Of a stretch of 36,618 nucleotides of DNA, positions 1 to 7,987 are shown one piece after another (position 1 is the first letter of the stretch; each line of letters begins with the position of its first letter). The notes beneath the pieces are model-generated. The model had not been told where the DNA came from and ran no database searches. It worked only from the letters and a program-made list of their open reading frames with translations. The position numbers and the translations under genes were made by a program. This stretch comes from a virus. The stretch covers positions 1-36,618 of the IMG/VR virus record IMGVR_UViG_3300042691_017939; one strand, written 5' to 3'.

Positions 1-296
1 GCTATTTAAAGACAGCGGCCGTGCTTGCGGCGTATGTGGATCAAAGTATTAGTACTAACACTTTCTATAATCCAGCACACTTCGCAGATCGCAAAGTTCC
101 AACGACATTAATTGCTAAGAACTTGATGCAAGCTCATATGTGGGGATTAAAAACATTCTACTATAGTTTGATTAATAAGGCAGGAAGCAAAGCTATTCAA
201 GAACCTACACCAGAACAAACACAAATAAATGGAGTTCAAGTAAACGGATTCCATTTAGAAGAATTAGAAGATGACTGTGAGGCATGCAAACTATGA
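1..296 (+). CDS. nrdA: Ribonucleotide reductase large subunit, C-terminal part (gene starts upstream)
   Basis: This is the C-terminal end of the class Ia ribonucleotide reductase alpha subunit, which makes dNDPs from NDPs. The frame (read from base 3) is open at the window edge, so about 97 codons are seen of a much longer gene. DQSISTNTFYNP followed by AHMWGLKTFYYSL fits the end of the NrdA barrel. The tail CEACKL holds the cysteine pair that is re-reduced by glutaredoxin or thioredoxin. Its stop overlaps the likely nrdB start (ATGA), and a glutaredoxin follows nrdB, so this is a complete reductase cassette. An internal GTG at 21 is not the true start. Confidence 0.9.
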   Translation, partial: YLKTAAVLAAYVDQSISTNTFYNPAHFADRKVPTTLIAKNLMQAHMWGLKTFYYSLINKAGSKAIQEPTPEQTQINGVQVNGFHLEELEDDCEACKL

Positions 297-1393
297 GCCA
301 AGCTCAATACAATTTAAAAACAAAAACAGACTATCTTAATCGTAAGATGTTCTTGGATCCAGCTGGTCCAGTTACTATCCAACGCTTTGAAGAAGTTAAG
401 TACAAGAAGATTGCAGACTTCGAAGCAACTGCTCGAGGCTTCTTTTGGCAACCAGAAGAAATTAGTCTAACTAAAGATAGCAACGACTTTAAAGATGCCA
501 GTGATGCTATTAAACATATCTTTACTAGCAACTTGCTTCGTCAAACAGCATTAGATAGTTTACAAGGTCGTGGACCTAGCCAAATCTTCATGCCTGTTAT
601 ATCATTGCCAGAGTTAGAAGCACTAGTATACAACTGGACGTTCTTTGAAACTAACATTCATAGCAAGAGTTATAGTCACATCATTCGTAACATTTACAAC
701 GTGCCTAAGGATGTATTCAATACAATCCACGATACCAAAGAAATTATCGACATGGCATCTAGTGTAGGTAACTATTACGAAGACTTGCATATGGTTAACT
801 GCCGTAAGCAAATGGGTGAGAAGATTAATGAACGTACACACATCAAAGCAATCTATATGGCACTACATGCCAGCTATGCACTAGAAGCGTTCCGTTTCAT
901 GGTTAGCTTTGCTACTAGTTTGGCAATGGTCGAGAACAAAATCTTTATGGGCAATGGTAACATCATTCAATTAATCCTACAAGACGAATTATTACACAAA
1001 GGTTGGACAGCTTACTTGATCAATCAAGTAGTTAAAGAAGACACTAGGTTTGCTGAAGTAAAGACAGAGTGTGAACAAGAAGTGTATGCTCTCTATATGG
1101 ATGTTATACGTGAAGAAAAAGCATGGGCGGATTACTTGTTTATCAAAGGTCCGGTTATTGGTCTTAACGCAAACATTCTTAAAGACTTTGTAGATTACAC
1201 GGCAGTTGCTGCATTGAAAGATATTGGAATCAAATATAACAATCCAGCACCAAAATCAACACCTATCCCTTGGTTTAACAAACATGTGGATACCAGTAAA
1301 AAACAAACAGCACTACAAGAAAGCGAATCGACTAACTATGTTATTGGTGTAATGTCAGATGCTATTGACTACGATGAGCTACCAAGTTTATAA
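293..1393 (+). CDS. nrdB: Ribonucleotide reductase small subunit (class Ia, NrdB)
   Basis: This is the beta subunit, which carries the di-iron/tyrosyl radical cofactor and feeds the radical to NrdA. It has the family landmarks PEEISL, KHIFTSNL, LLRQTALDS, ISLPELEALV and ETNIHSKSYSHIIRNIY; the last contains metal ligands and the presumed radical tyrosine. It ends in an acidic-hydrophobic tail (DYDELPSL) of the kind that docks on NrdA. The length of about 366 residues is normal. I prefer ATG 293 to ATG 284: it overlaps the nrdA stop, and a GAGG lies about 10 nt upstream, whereas 284 is too close to it. Confidence 0.93.
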   Translation: MSQAQYNLKTKTDYLNRKMFLDPAGPVTIQRFEEVKYKKIADFEATARGFFWQPEEISLTKDSNDFKDASDAIKHIFTSNLLRQTALDSLQGRGPSQIFMPVISLPELEALVYNWTFFETNIHSKSYSHIIRNIYNVPKDVFNTIHDTKEIIDMASSVGNYYEDLHMVNCRKQMGEKINERTHIKAIYMALHASYALEAFRFMVSFATSLAMVENKIFMGNGNIIQLILQDELLHKGWTAYLINQVVKEDTRFAEVKTECEQEVYALYMDVIREEKAWADYLFIKGPVIGLNANILKDFVDYTAVAALKDIGIKYNNPAPKSTPIPWFNKHVDTSKKQTALQESESTNYVIGVMSDAIDYDELPSL

Positions 1394-1412
1394 TAGTATT
1401 TTAGGACAATAA

Positions 1413-1655
1413 ATGATTACAATATATTCAAAGAACAACTGCCCATTTTGTGATAGAGCAAAGGCATTGTTAGAAAGTAAAGGCATTCCATTTAAAACTA
1501 TTAAGATGGAAGATGAGCCGGATGCACGTGAGTTTTTGATGGAGCAGGGCTTGCGTAGTGTACCACAAATTTTTAAGGACGGCGTTCTCCTTCCAGGCGG
1601 CTATCAAGGCCTAGCTGGAAAAGACGAAGAATTTTTTAACACACTCAAAGGATAA
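1413..1655 (+). CDS. Glutaredoxin
   Basis: A small thioredoxin-fold protein of 80 residues with the CPFC active site at residues 10-13, cis-proline motif SVPQIF and a C-terminal GG(Y) region, all typical of glutaredoxins. Directly behind nrdA/nrdB it is most likely the electron donor that re-reduces the NrdA tail cysteines, like NrdC of T4-like phages. Only 1 nt separates it from the next gene, so these form one operon. Confidence 0.92.
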   Translation: MITIYSKNNCPFCDRAKALLESKGIPFKTIKMEDEPDAREFLMEQGLRSVPQIFKDGVLLPGGYQGLAGKDEEFFNTLKG

Positions 1656-1656
1656 T

Positions 1657-1947
1657 ATGTTAATTGACAAAGGTGTATCAGCAGGTGAAGTAATCACTTT
1701 AAAACTAACAAGCGGTGAAGAGCTTGTTGCTAAACTAGTAGAAGAAACAGATACGTATTATAAGTTATCACGTATTCAAGTAATTGGTATGGGTCCTAAA
1801 GGTCCTGGACTAATGCCATACTTGTTTACAGTAAATCCAGACAAGGATGTAAAATTGCTAAAGACTACAGTAACAGTATCCGAAGCAACAGATGCTGATT
1901 TTGCTAAACAATTTTTAGAAGCTACATCCGGCATAAAACTGGTATAA
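1657..1947 (+). CDS. Small conserved phage protein, possibly Sm-like fold
   Basis: A 96-residue protein of unknown function. The N-terminus (VITLKLTSGEELVAKLVEE, then YKLSRIQVI) has the alternating pattern of a small Sm/SH3-like beta barrel in which a strand-turn-strand SGEE motif recurs. That resemblance is by eye and weak. No signal peptide or membrane segment is seen. It starts 1 nt after the glutaredoxin stop and is probably co-transcribed with the reductase genes. Confidence 0.55.
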   Translation: MLIDKGVSAGEVITLKLTSGEELVAKLVEETDTYYKLSRIQVIGMGPKGPGLMPYLFTVNPDKDVKLLKTTVTVSEATDADFAKQFLEATSGIKLV

Positions 1948-1950
1948 ATA
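1943..1950 (+). promoter_or_regulatory. Candidate T4-type late promoter (TATAAATA)
   Basis: TATAAATA matches the T4 late -10 element. It lies 22 nt before the start at 1973 and overlaps the stop of the preceding gene. Functional assignment is by analogy only. Confidence 0.45.
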
Positions 1951-1972
1951 TTTAGAACACTAGGAGACAAGT

Positions 1973-2584
1973 ATGTCAACAGTAATAACAATGACAGGTC
2001 CAGGAACAACGACAGTTAATCTTGATCCGGTTGCCTTGGCAATTGGTACTGCCAATTTGGCAACTGTTAAACAACTAACAGCCATCCAAGCGGCATTGGT
2101 GGAAGTTAACAAAGCAGTACGCGAGTTAAAAAATAATACTGGAGTTAGCGCCAAAGCATTAAAAGATTTACAAATTGCAGTTTCTAGTGTTGCTACAGCT
2201 ACAGCCAGTCAAACTGTTATTCAAGCGGCAGCAGCTTCTAATCAAATTAAAACTAATAATTTTCAAGTCCAAGCAACTAAAGATGCGCTTATAGCAACAG
2301 GACAACCAGTTCCAGTAGAACCTCCTATAGTAGACCAAATTACAACAACTATTAAAGATTCTATGCAAATGAATGCTATTGCAGTAGCCGAAGGTGCAGT
2401 TACAAACTTTATTACATCATCAGCAGCCTCTATTCAAACTATGATTACAAATACAGCAGTTTATAAAACAGTATCGGCGTATATTGAAGACGCCATTAAT
2501 ACATTAACAACTGCAATCTTTCCACCAACGGCTTCGGATGTTGTATCAACTGCAACTGCGGTAGCCGGCATACCAAAACCTTAA
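1973..2584 (+). CDS. Unknown protein, paralogue of the next gene
   Basis: A 203-residue Ala/Thr/Val-rich protein that I do not recognise. It shares several blocks with the next gene: VEVNKA(V/I)RE near residue 45, AANQIKTNNF-like (here ASNQIKTNNF) near residue 85, ITNT..YKTV near residue 160, and an ending of the type ATAVAGIP. The two arose by tandem duplication. The candidate late promoter upstream and the PAAR-like gene two places on hint at a virion (baseplate or tail) role, but this is inference. AGGAG before ATG 1973 supports the start. Confidence 0.6.
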   Translation: MSTVITMTGPGTTTVNLDPVALAIGTANLATVKQLTAIQAALVEVNKAVRELKNNTGVSAKALKDLQIAVSSVATATASQTVIQAAAASNQIKTNNFQVQATKDALIATGQPVPVEPPIVDQITTTIKDSMQMNAIAVAEGAVTNFITSSAASIQTMITNTAVYKTVSAYIEDAINTLTTAIFPPTASDVVSTATAVAGIPKP

Positions 2585-2589
2585 TAACA

Positions 2590-3258
2590 ATGTCAACACT
2601 AGGCGGAACATACGTTTCTATAGCAACACCACAACCGGGAACAACTAATACACCGTTTCCAGCTGGGCCGGTACCTCCGTTTGTTCCTGTAGTAACAACT
2701 ATCGTAAGCGATCATGCTTTACTAATTACTAATCAGGCTGTATTAATTAATGCAATACTAATAAAGATACATGCAAACCTTGTTGAAATAAACAAAGCAA
2801 TTAGAGAGATCGATGCCCACCAAAAAGGAATGCCAGAAGCAGTTATTAACATCATTCCAGATGTTAGTCATTGGGCTGTAAAAAAGAACGTACAATCTAT
2901 AATAACTTCTGCGTCTGCGGCTAATCAAATTAAAACTAACAATTTTTCAGTAGCAATGAAAAAACAATCAGGAGTTGATCCAAAATTGCCTCCACTTATC
3001 GAACAGTTAACTACCGAAACAATAGGTGCTCGATTATTTACTAGCACCGGAGAAGCAGTAGACGCAATTTCACGTTATGCGTCATCTGGGGCTAGTTCCA
3101 TAGGTGCATTAATAACTAATACTGAAACATATAAAACAGTTTTAAAATACTTTGAAATTATAAAAAAGAGATTGTTAAACGTTATCCTTCCACCTAGGCC
3201 AGAAGATGTAAAATCTAGTGCCACGGCAGTTGCGGGAATACCGATACCAGGAAAATAA
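2590..3258 (+). CDS. Unknown protein, paralogue of the previous gene
   Basis: A 222-residue protein not recognised by family. It is a diverged copy of the gene at 1973: both contain an EINKAIRE-type helix, the AANQIKTNNF block, an ALITNTETYKTV block and a terminal SSATAVAGIP. A proline-rich N-terminal stretch (residues 12-35) is not shared. It is separated from its paralogue by only 5 nt and from the PAAR-like gene by 2 nt, so all three should be made together. Confidence 0.6.
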   Translation: MSTLGGTYVSIATPQPGTTNTPFPAGPVPPFVPVVTTIVSDHALLITNQAVLINAILIKIHANLVEINKAIREIDAHQKGMPEAVINIIPDVSHWAVKKNVQSIITSASAANQIKTNNFSVAMKKQSGVDPKLPPLIEQLTTETIGARLFTSTGEAVDAISRYASSGASSIGALITNTETYKTVLKYFEIIKKRLLNVILPPRPEDVKSSATAVAGIPIPGK

Positions 3259-3260
3259 TT

Positions 3261-3524
3261 ATGCCAGGTGTTGCAAGAACTCTTAAAGATATTGGTTTGG
3301 ATTTACTCAAAGTAACCAAACAACAAACAGTATTCATTGGGGAACAACCGTGGGTAGCCGCCACAGAAGGAACTGTTTCGGTTTTAGGAGATGTGGTAGT
3401 AGCCAGCAATGTAACAGTATACGTAGAAGACGTACGAATAGCAGTAGCCGGAGCAATGATGGCGTCTGGCGTACCTATTAGTAGCTCAAGTCCGGACGTA
3501 GAAGCTGGAAATGTTGGTCCGTAA
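3261..3524 (+). CDS. PAAR-like small protein (possible tail-spike tip)
   Basis: An 87-residue protein with repeated short beta-type units: TVFIGEQPWVAATEGT, then VYVEDVRIAVAGAMMASG and a final SSSPDVEAGN. This pattern resembles PAAR proteins, which cap the membrane-piercing spike of tailed phages and type VI secretion systems (T4 gp5.4). The usual PAAR residues are not all present, so the call is tentative. It follows the two paralogous unknown proteins with 2 nt spacing, which would suit a baseplate operon. Confidence 0.4.
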   Translation: MPGVARTLKDIGLDLLKVTKQQTVFIGEQPWVAATEGTVSVLGDVVVASNVTVYVEDVRIAVAGAMMASGVPISSSSPDVEAGNVGP

Positions 3525-3533
3525 TCAATTCCT

Positions 3534-3562
3534 TTGACATAGCTATTGTGTTCTGCTAAATT
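3534..3562 (+). promoter_or_regulatory. Sigma70-type promoter for the Hc1-like gene
   Basis: TTGACA (3534-3539), 17-nt spacer, TAAATT (3557-3562). It precedes an AAAGGAG ribosome site and ATG 3607. Confidence 0.7.
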
Positions 3563-3606
3563 AGTAGTAGAGTGAATAACTCACTCACCATTAAAGGAGA
3601 ATCAAA

Positions 3607-3801
3607 ATGGCAAATAATAGACACCCAGAATTCACAGCAATCGTAGAAGCAATGGAAGGCGATTTCGAAAAGTTTTACGATAAAGAAGTTGGTGCCGCTG
3701 GCACTCGTGTTCGCAAACACTTACAAGAACTGGCCAAACTTTGCAAAGATGTTCGCAACGATGTAACAGCAGTTAAGAACGCTCGTAAAGAAACTAAATG
3801 A
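3607..3801 (+). CDS. Histone H1-like (Hc1 family) nucleoid protein
   Basis: A 64-residue basic helical protein resembling bacterial Hc1-type histone H1-like proteins. It has the characteristic FEKFYDKEVGAAGTRVRKHLQEL core, followed by a lysine/arginine-rich coiled stretch ending KNARKETK. Such proteins bind DNA without sequence specificity. In a phage it could compact phage DNA or disturb the host nucleoid. It has its own consensus promoter and a strong Shine-Dalgarno sequence, suggesting high expression. The stop is 3 nt from the next start. Confidence 0.7.
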   Translation: MANNRHPEFTAIVEAMEGDFEKFYDKEVGAAGTRVRKHLQELAKLCKDVRNDVTAVKNARKETK

Positions 3802-3804
3802 TAA

Positions 3805-4662
3805 ATGATCGAGACTTACCCATATCTCTTAAAGAAAGATAATCACTTTAATCTGGAATCTATTCCAATTAATAGTGTACAGAAAAATATAAACTTTTTT
3901 TATACTTACAAGCGTTCGTCAGAAAATTTGTATCGCGGAGAGATTGGTAAGGATCATCTTTTATTAAAACCCTCTAGTTCGTTATTGTATGAGATAATAC
4001 CATTCTTAATTAACTTTGAAGAATATTTTCGAGTTATCGACATACACGAAAGATCCAGAAGAATACTTCCTAAAATATGTTGGTTAGCTGATTCGTTTTT
4101 TAAAAACGGATTGGCTCAACCTATTTGTGTACACTATAATCCAAGGATACAACAAAATGTTATACATCCTGGCGGAATTAGAAATCATCTTATAAAATTG
4201 TTTCACGACTTACCTACTGTTGATTGTTTTTATTTTAACACAGGTGGAGTTAAGTTTGATTTTATGAAAGAATTACAAGTTGTTAGTTCTGAGGAACTAT
4301 TAAGTTGCAAGGAAACTATGTACATACATTTAGTAGCAGATCATTGTTCAATTATTCCGCATATTAATCTTGATCCGTGGTCTGTTAACTCGAATGTAGA
4401 AAAATGGACAGAATTTATCTATAGACGATTATCAAATCCAAATTTTAAAATTTATAGCAATAAAACTATTACGCACATGGAACCATGGACTACAGTCAAT
4501 GACGAACATGCTATTGAAATAACAATAAGCGAAAATTTAAATGAATGGGATCCTGAATGGAACGATGTTGTCTGCAAAAGTATAATTTTATCAATCATTG
4601 GTAAATCGTACAAATCAGATTTATTAACAGTTGTTCACAAAATTGCAGTCACTACACCATGA
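3805..4662 (+). CDS. Unknown protein with HPG-R motif, paralogue A
   Basis: A 285-residue protein not assigned to a family. It shares with the next gene an N-terminal FFYTYKRSSENLYRG-like block, a central PICVHYNPRIQ(Q/K)NV(I/M)HPG..R(N) block at residues 110-135, a H(L/F)VADHCSIIPHINLD block near 185 and a C-terminal IIGKSYKSDLLTV. The central block faintly recalls ParB/sulfiredoxin-like motifs (a short basic strand, then HPG..R), but I would not name it on that basis. It overlaps the next gene by 4 nt (ATGA). Confidence 0.6.
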   Translation: MIETYPYLLKKDNHFNLESIPINSVQKNINFFYTYKRSSENLYRGEIGKDHLLLKPSSSLLYEIIPFLINFEEYFRVIDIHERSRRILPKICWLADSFFKNGLAQPICVHYNPRIQQNVIHPGGIRNHLIKLFHDLPTVDCFYFNTGGVKFDFMKELQVVSSEELLSCKETMYIHLVADHCSIIPHINLDPWSVNSNVEKWTEFIYRRLSNPNFKIYSNKTITHMEPWTTVNDEHAIEITISENLNEWDPEWNDVVCKSIILSIIGKSYKSDLLTVVHKIAVTTP

Positions 4663-5480
4663 GCTGGCCATATTCTATAAAACCGACTAGTGCGTATGAA
4701 TTACACCCACTACCTATTCAACCCCAATATGAACGATTAGATTTATTTTTTAAGTATAAACGGCCATCTGAAGATATTTACATTGGTAGTATCAGTAAAC
4801 ACGAAAATCTGTTATTTGAAGGAGTTGGAGAAGTTAAGCAACAGTTCAATCGATATTTTAACGAGAAATTATATCTTCAAGCTGCCGATGAACGCTCTGA
4901 CGTATCTATAAAGTTGTTTCCAAAGATGTGTTGGCTATCTAGAAGTTACTACAATACTGGATTTAAGTACCCAGTCTGTATTCACTATAATCCTCGAATT
5001 CAAAAAAATGTAATGCATCCTGGTTCAACACGAAATTATATTATTAACTTGTTTCATAAATTAAATGACATCAATTGTTTGTATTATAATACCAGTGGCG
5101 TACAATTTGAATTCATGAACCAAATGAAAAAAATGACTAGATCAGATTTTGATAAATGTCCTGACTTACATTTTAATCTAGTAATGGATCATTGTTCAAT
5201 GATTCCCCACATTAATTTAGATCGCCAGGCAGTTAGAGATAACATACCTCAATGGCAAGTAATTGTTAAAAAGCGATTAATTGACCCATCATTTAAAATT
5301 TACATAAACAACTATATAGAAGAATTGGCACAATTTACAACCAACGATATAAATGAAGCAGCTGTAAAAATTTGGATTAAAGATCCAACTAACGAGGAAG
5401 ATATAGTTAGGTCATGTATACTTGCCGTAATTGGGCAGTCTTATAAATCGGACACGTTGACAGTTCTAGCGATATCATGA
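4659..5480 (+). CDS. Unknown protein with HPG-R motif, paralogue B
   Basis: A 273-residue paralogue of the preceding gene, with the same order of blocks: FFKYKRPSEDIYIG, PVCIHYNPRIQKNVMHPG..R, LVMDHCSMIPHINLD and IGQSYKSDTLTV. The conservation of the YNPRIQ-HPG and DHCS-IPHINLD segments across both copies marks the likely active or binding surface. It is translationally coupled on both sides (ATGA overlaps at 4659 and 5477). The glycosyltransferase downstream suggests the three may work in one modification pathway, but no function can be proven from sequence. Confidence 0.6.
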   Translation: MSWPYSIKPTSAYELHPLPIQPQYERLDLFFKYKRPSEDIYIGSISKHENLLFEGVGEVKQQFNRYFNEKLYLQAADERSDVSIKLFPKMCWLSRSYYNTGFKYPVCIHYNPRIQKNVMHPGSTRNYIINLFHKLNDINCLYYNTSGVQFEFMNQMKKMTRSDFDKCPDLHFNLVMDHCSMIPHINLDRQAVRDNIPQWQVIVKKRLIDPSFKIYINNYIEELAQFTTNDINEAAVKIWIKDPTNEEDIVRSCILAVIGQSYKSDTLTVLAIS

Positions 5481-6142
5481 TTAACATATTTGTAGGATAC
5501 GATACCAAGGAAACTATAGCATATCACGTATGTACTAATAGTATTATTCGCAATGCAACTGTTCCGGTTAGTATTAATCCATTATCGCTAAACTTGTTAA
5601 AAGAGTACACTGAAACACACACTGACGGTAGTAACCAGTTTGTCTACACACGATTCCTAGTACCTCATTTGATGAACTATCAAGGTTGTGCCATTTTTAT
5701 AGATGGAGACATGGTATTACAAGAAGATATTACAAATTTATATAAATTATTTGATTCTAAGTATGCTGTACAGGTAGTTAAACATAATTATAAAACTAAA
5801 ATGTCTACTAAGTATTTGGGTGCAAAAAATGAAGACTATCCAAGAAAGAATTGGTCCAGCGTTGTCTTGTGGAACTGTGCTCATCCAAAGAATAAAACGT
5901 TAACTCCTGCATTTGTACAAACAGCATCAGGATCTCAGTTGCATAGATTTACGTGGTTAGATGATTCCGATATAGGAGAACTACCTATTGAATGGAATTG
6001 GCTAGCAGACGAATACGGTGAGAACCCTAATACTAAACTAATACATTATACATTAGGTACACCTTGTTTTGACGAATTTGCTAACACTCCAATGAGCAAA
6101 TATTGGCACACAGAATTAAAATTAGCCGGATTTTTTAAATAA
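5477..6142 (+). CDS. Glycosyltransferase, family 8-like
   Basis: A 221-residue protein with a GT-A fold signature. The N-terminus INIFVGYDTKE matches the start of GT8-type enzymes. FIDGDMV at residues 75-80 supplies the metal-binding DxD (D76, D78). LIHYTLGTPCF near the C-terminus supplies the His of the third ligand motif. It would transfer a sugar from a nucleotide-sugar donor to phage or host surface material; the acceptor cannot be told. It is coupled to the preceding paralogue pair by a 4-nt overlap. A short gap of 7 nt precedes iscU. Confidence 0.75.
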   Translation: MINIFVGYDTKETIAYHVCTNSIIRNATVPVSINPLSLNLLKEYTETHTDGSNQFVYTRFLVPHLMNYQGCAIFIDGDMVLQEDITNLYKLFDSKYAVQVVKHNYKTKMSTKYLGAKNEDYPRKNWSSVVLWNCAHPKNKTLTPAFVQTASGSQLHRFTWLDDSDIGELPIEWNWLADEYGENPNTKLIHYTLGTPCFDEFANTPMSKYWHTELKLAGFFK

Positions 6143-6149
6143 ATATAGT

Positions 6150-6536
6150 ATGGCATATTCAGACAAAGTTATCGATCACTACGAAAATCCACGCAACGTA
6201 GGATCTTTTGAAAAAAACGACCCAACAGTTGGCACAGGTATGGTTGGCGCACCTGCGTGTGGTGATGTTATGAAATTACAGATAAAGGTGGACGATGATA
6301 CAGGTATTATTACAGATGCAAAATTTAAAACGTATGGCTGCGGATCGGCTATTGCGAGCTCGAGCCTCGTCACAGAATGGCTCAAAGGCAAAACCCTTGA
6401 CGAGGCAGGAACAATCAAAAATTCCCAAATCGCCACAGAACTAGCTCTACCACCAGTTAAAATACATTGTTCAATTCTAGCAGAAGATGCTATCAAGGCG
6501 GCTGTAAATGATTACCGTAACAGACACAGCAGCTAA
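6150..6536 (+). CDS. iscU: IscU-type Fe-S cluster scaffold
   Basis: A 128-residue scaffold on which Fe-S clusters are assembled. All ligand residues are in place: C37 and D39 in GAPACGD, C64 in YGCGSA, and H106/C107 in IHCSILAEDA. The length equals the cellular protein. No IscS cysteine desulfurase is present, so host sulfur donation is implied. It overlaps iscA by 29 nt in another frame, an unusually deep overlap that forces coordinated translation. Candidate clients in this window are few, so it may repair host or reductase-related Fe-S proteins. Confidence 0.93.
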   Translation: MAYSDKVIDHYENPRNVGSFEKNDPTVGTGMVGAPACGDVMKLQIKVDDDTGIITDAKFKTYGCGSAIASSSLVTEWLKGKTLDEAGTIKNSQIATELALPPVKIHCSILAEDAIKAAVNDYRNRHSS

Positions 6537-6834
6537 GAAAGTTAAGCAAAATTTAGAACGCCGAGGCAAAGGCGTAGGTATTCGTTTGGGTGTACGGACT
6601 ACCGGATGTAGCGGATTAGCTTACACAATAGAATATGTAGACGAATACACAGCAGAAGTGGGTGTTACTAATTTTGGGCATCCAGATTTCGTAGTATTAG
6701 TTGACGCAAAAAGTTTGGCCTATCTAAACGGGCTAACTGTAGATTGGGTCCGCAACGGACTTAATGAAGGATTCGATTTCGTTAATCCTAATGAACGTGA
6801 TCGCTGTGGGTGTGGCGAATCATTTCGTATATAA
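6508..6834 (+). CDS. iscA: IscA/ErpA-type A-type Fe-S carrier
   Basis: A 108-residue A-type carrier that receives clusters from IscU and passes them to apo-proteins. The three conserved cysteines are visible: C34 in RTTGCSGLAY, and C100 and C102 in CGCGESF near the C-terminus. Its start lies inside the end of iscU, so the two form one translational unit. A strong promoter follows the gene, and the operon ends here. Confidence 0.92.
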   Translation: MITVTDTAAKKVKQNLERRGKGVGIRLGVRTTGCSGLAYTIEYVDEYTAEVGVTNFGHPDFVVLVDAKSLAYLNGLTVDWVRNGLNEGFDFVNPNERDRCGCGESFRI

Positions 6835-6845
6835 ACCAAAAAAAC

Positions 6846-6874
6846 TTGACACTAGTACAGTATTATAGTATACT
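6846..6874 (+). promoter_or_regulatory. Sigma70-type promoter
   Basis: TTGACA (6846-6851), 17-nt spacer, TATACT (6869-6874), upstream of the gene starting at 6906. Confidence 0.75.
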
Positions 6875-6905
6875 ATTGAAATAGTTATTACTTTTGGAGA
6901 AAAAA

Positions 6906-7298
6906 TTGAGTATGCATTTAGAAGGTCCGTGGCTTAGTACCACCGGCAAAAAGAAAGGCAAAAAGAAATTCGCTTCAGCAGAACATGCAAGAAAAGCACG
7001 TGAGCAAGAAGAAAGCTGGAAAGATCTCCAAAAGAAATGGGGAATCGAAGCAGAGGAAAAGAAACGTAAACGTGCCTTGACTGCTGATGTTTGGAAACCA
7101 GATAATAAGCCTTATAGTAGGTACGGAACTGATGTTAAGCATCCGAGTTTGCCATTTACAGGTGGTCCATGTACCGTGGCCGCCCCAAAAGTTTATACAG
7201 GAACTATGGTAAAAGGCATCGCTACCATGCATAAAAGCAATGCTGTGCCTGTTTTTAGCAATGAACAAGCGGTAGATATTAGTAAAATGCGTAGATAA
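6906..7298 (+). CDS. Conserved-looking basic phage protein of unknown function
   Basis: A 130-residue lysine-rich protein with the N-terminal MHLEGPWLSTTGKKKGKKK run and a charged helix (HARKAREQEESWKDLQKKWG), followed by a proline-containing C-terminal part. The style is that of small T4-like phage proteins, but I cannot assign a function. The start is uncertain. TTG 6906 sits 6 nt after a GGAG site, ATG 6912 sits 12 nt after it, and the longer TTG at 6894 would lie on the ribosome site and is rejected. It has its own strong promoter. Confidence 0.6.
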   Translation: MSMHLEGPWLSTTGKKKGKKKFASAEHARKAREQEESWKDLQKKWGIEAEEKKRKRALTADVWKPDNKPYSRYGTDVKHPSLPFTGGPCTVAAPKVYTGTMVKGIATMHKSNAVPVFSNEQAVDISKMRR

Positions 7299-7448
7299 CT
7301 TAAAACTTATGTTTTTATCATCATCTTATAGGCATAACTATATATTGTACCTCGAAAAAAGGTACCATTTAACCAAGGAGATGCCAACGGCCAAAACTGT
7401 TTATTAACGGCACTAGCGATGCCTGTTCCAGCGTAAAGGAGAAACTAA
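7299..7448. other. Intergenic leader without a convincing gene
   Basis: A 150-nt gap before the SleB-type hydrolase gene. It holds a weak stem (GTACC ... GGTAC around 7349-7367). Two ORFs of 8 and 5 codons are also present; the first has its ATG touching the GGAG, which makes translation unlikely. No promoter of good quality was seen. Confidence 0.3.
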
Positions 7449-7979
7449 ATGATACGCATCATAAAATTTGTAGTATTTGCCCTAGCTATGCTAGTGGTAA
7501 CATTTGCAGGGTATAAAGCAGTTAATTACAAACTGGAAACCCTTAAAACAGCTCGTGAACAAGCGAGCCCGGTTACAGCACAATTAAGACAGAAGCAACT
7601 AGACTGTTTAGCTCGTAACATATATCATGAAGCCGGTTACGAACCTTTTGAAGGTAAAGTAGCAGTGGCACAAGTTACAATCAACCGTGCAGAAAGTGGA
7701 CAATTTCCCTCTGACATTTGCCAGGTTGTGTACCAGAAAAACGTTATATACGAACGTGTTCTTTGCCAATTCAGTTGGTATTGCGATAGTGCAAGTTTAA
7801 AGAAACCAATGAATGGTCCTGTATATACGGAAAGTATGGAAGTAGCCAAAAAAGTATTGTTGGAGGGATTTAGATTGCCTTCAATCAAAGATGCTCTTTA
7901 TTTCCACGGGGATTATATTAATCCAAAGTGGGGTAAAAAGCCTATAGCAAAAATTGGTAGACATATTTTTTATAAATGA
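7449..7979 (+). CDS. SleB-type cell wall hydrolase (putative endolysin)
   Basis: A 176-residue protein with an N-terminal hydrophobic segment (residues 4-22, signal anchor) and a C-terminal Hydrolase_2/SleB-like domain. CLARNIYHEAG with the catalytic-type glutamate, GKVAVAQVTINR, and a later DALYFHGDYINPKWG are typical of this muralytic family. It would cut peptidoglycan, most likely for host lysis. The membrane anchor suggests a signal-arrest-release type of export, which is inference. AAAGGAG precedes the start. The next membrane protein overlaps or follows directly, as in lysis cassettes. Confidence 0.8.
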   Translation: MIRIIKFVVFALAMLVVTFAGYKAVNYKLETLKTAREQASPVTAQLRQKQLDCLARNIYHEAGYEPFEGKVAVAQVTINRAESGQFPSDICQVVYQKNVIYERVLCQFSWYCDSASLKKPMNGPVYTESMEVAKKVLLEGFRLPSIKDALYFHGDYINPKWGKKPIAKIGRHIFYK

Positions 7980-7987
7980 GGAAAATT

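Noticed and set aside
7380-7405. Eight-codon ORF before the SleB-type gene
   Set aside because: Its ATG directly touches the GGAG, which leaves no spacing for initiation.
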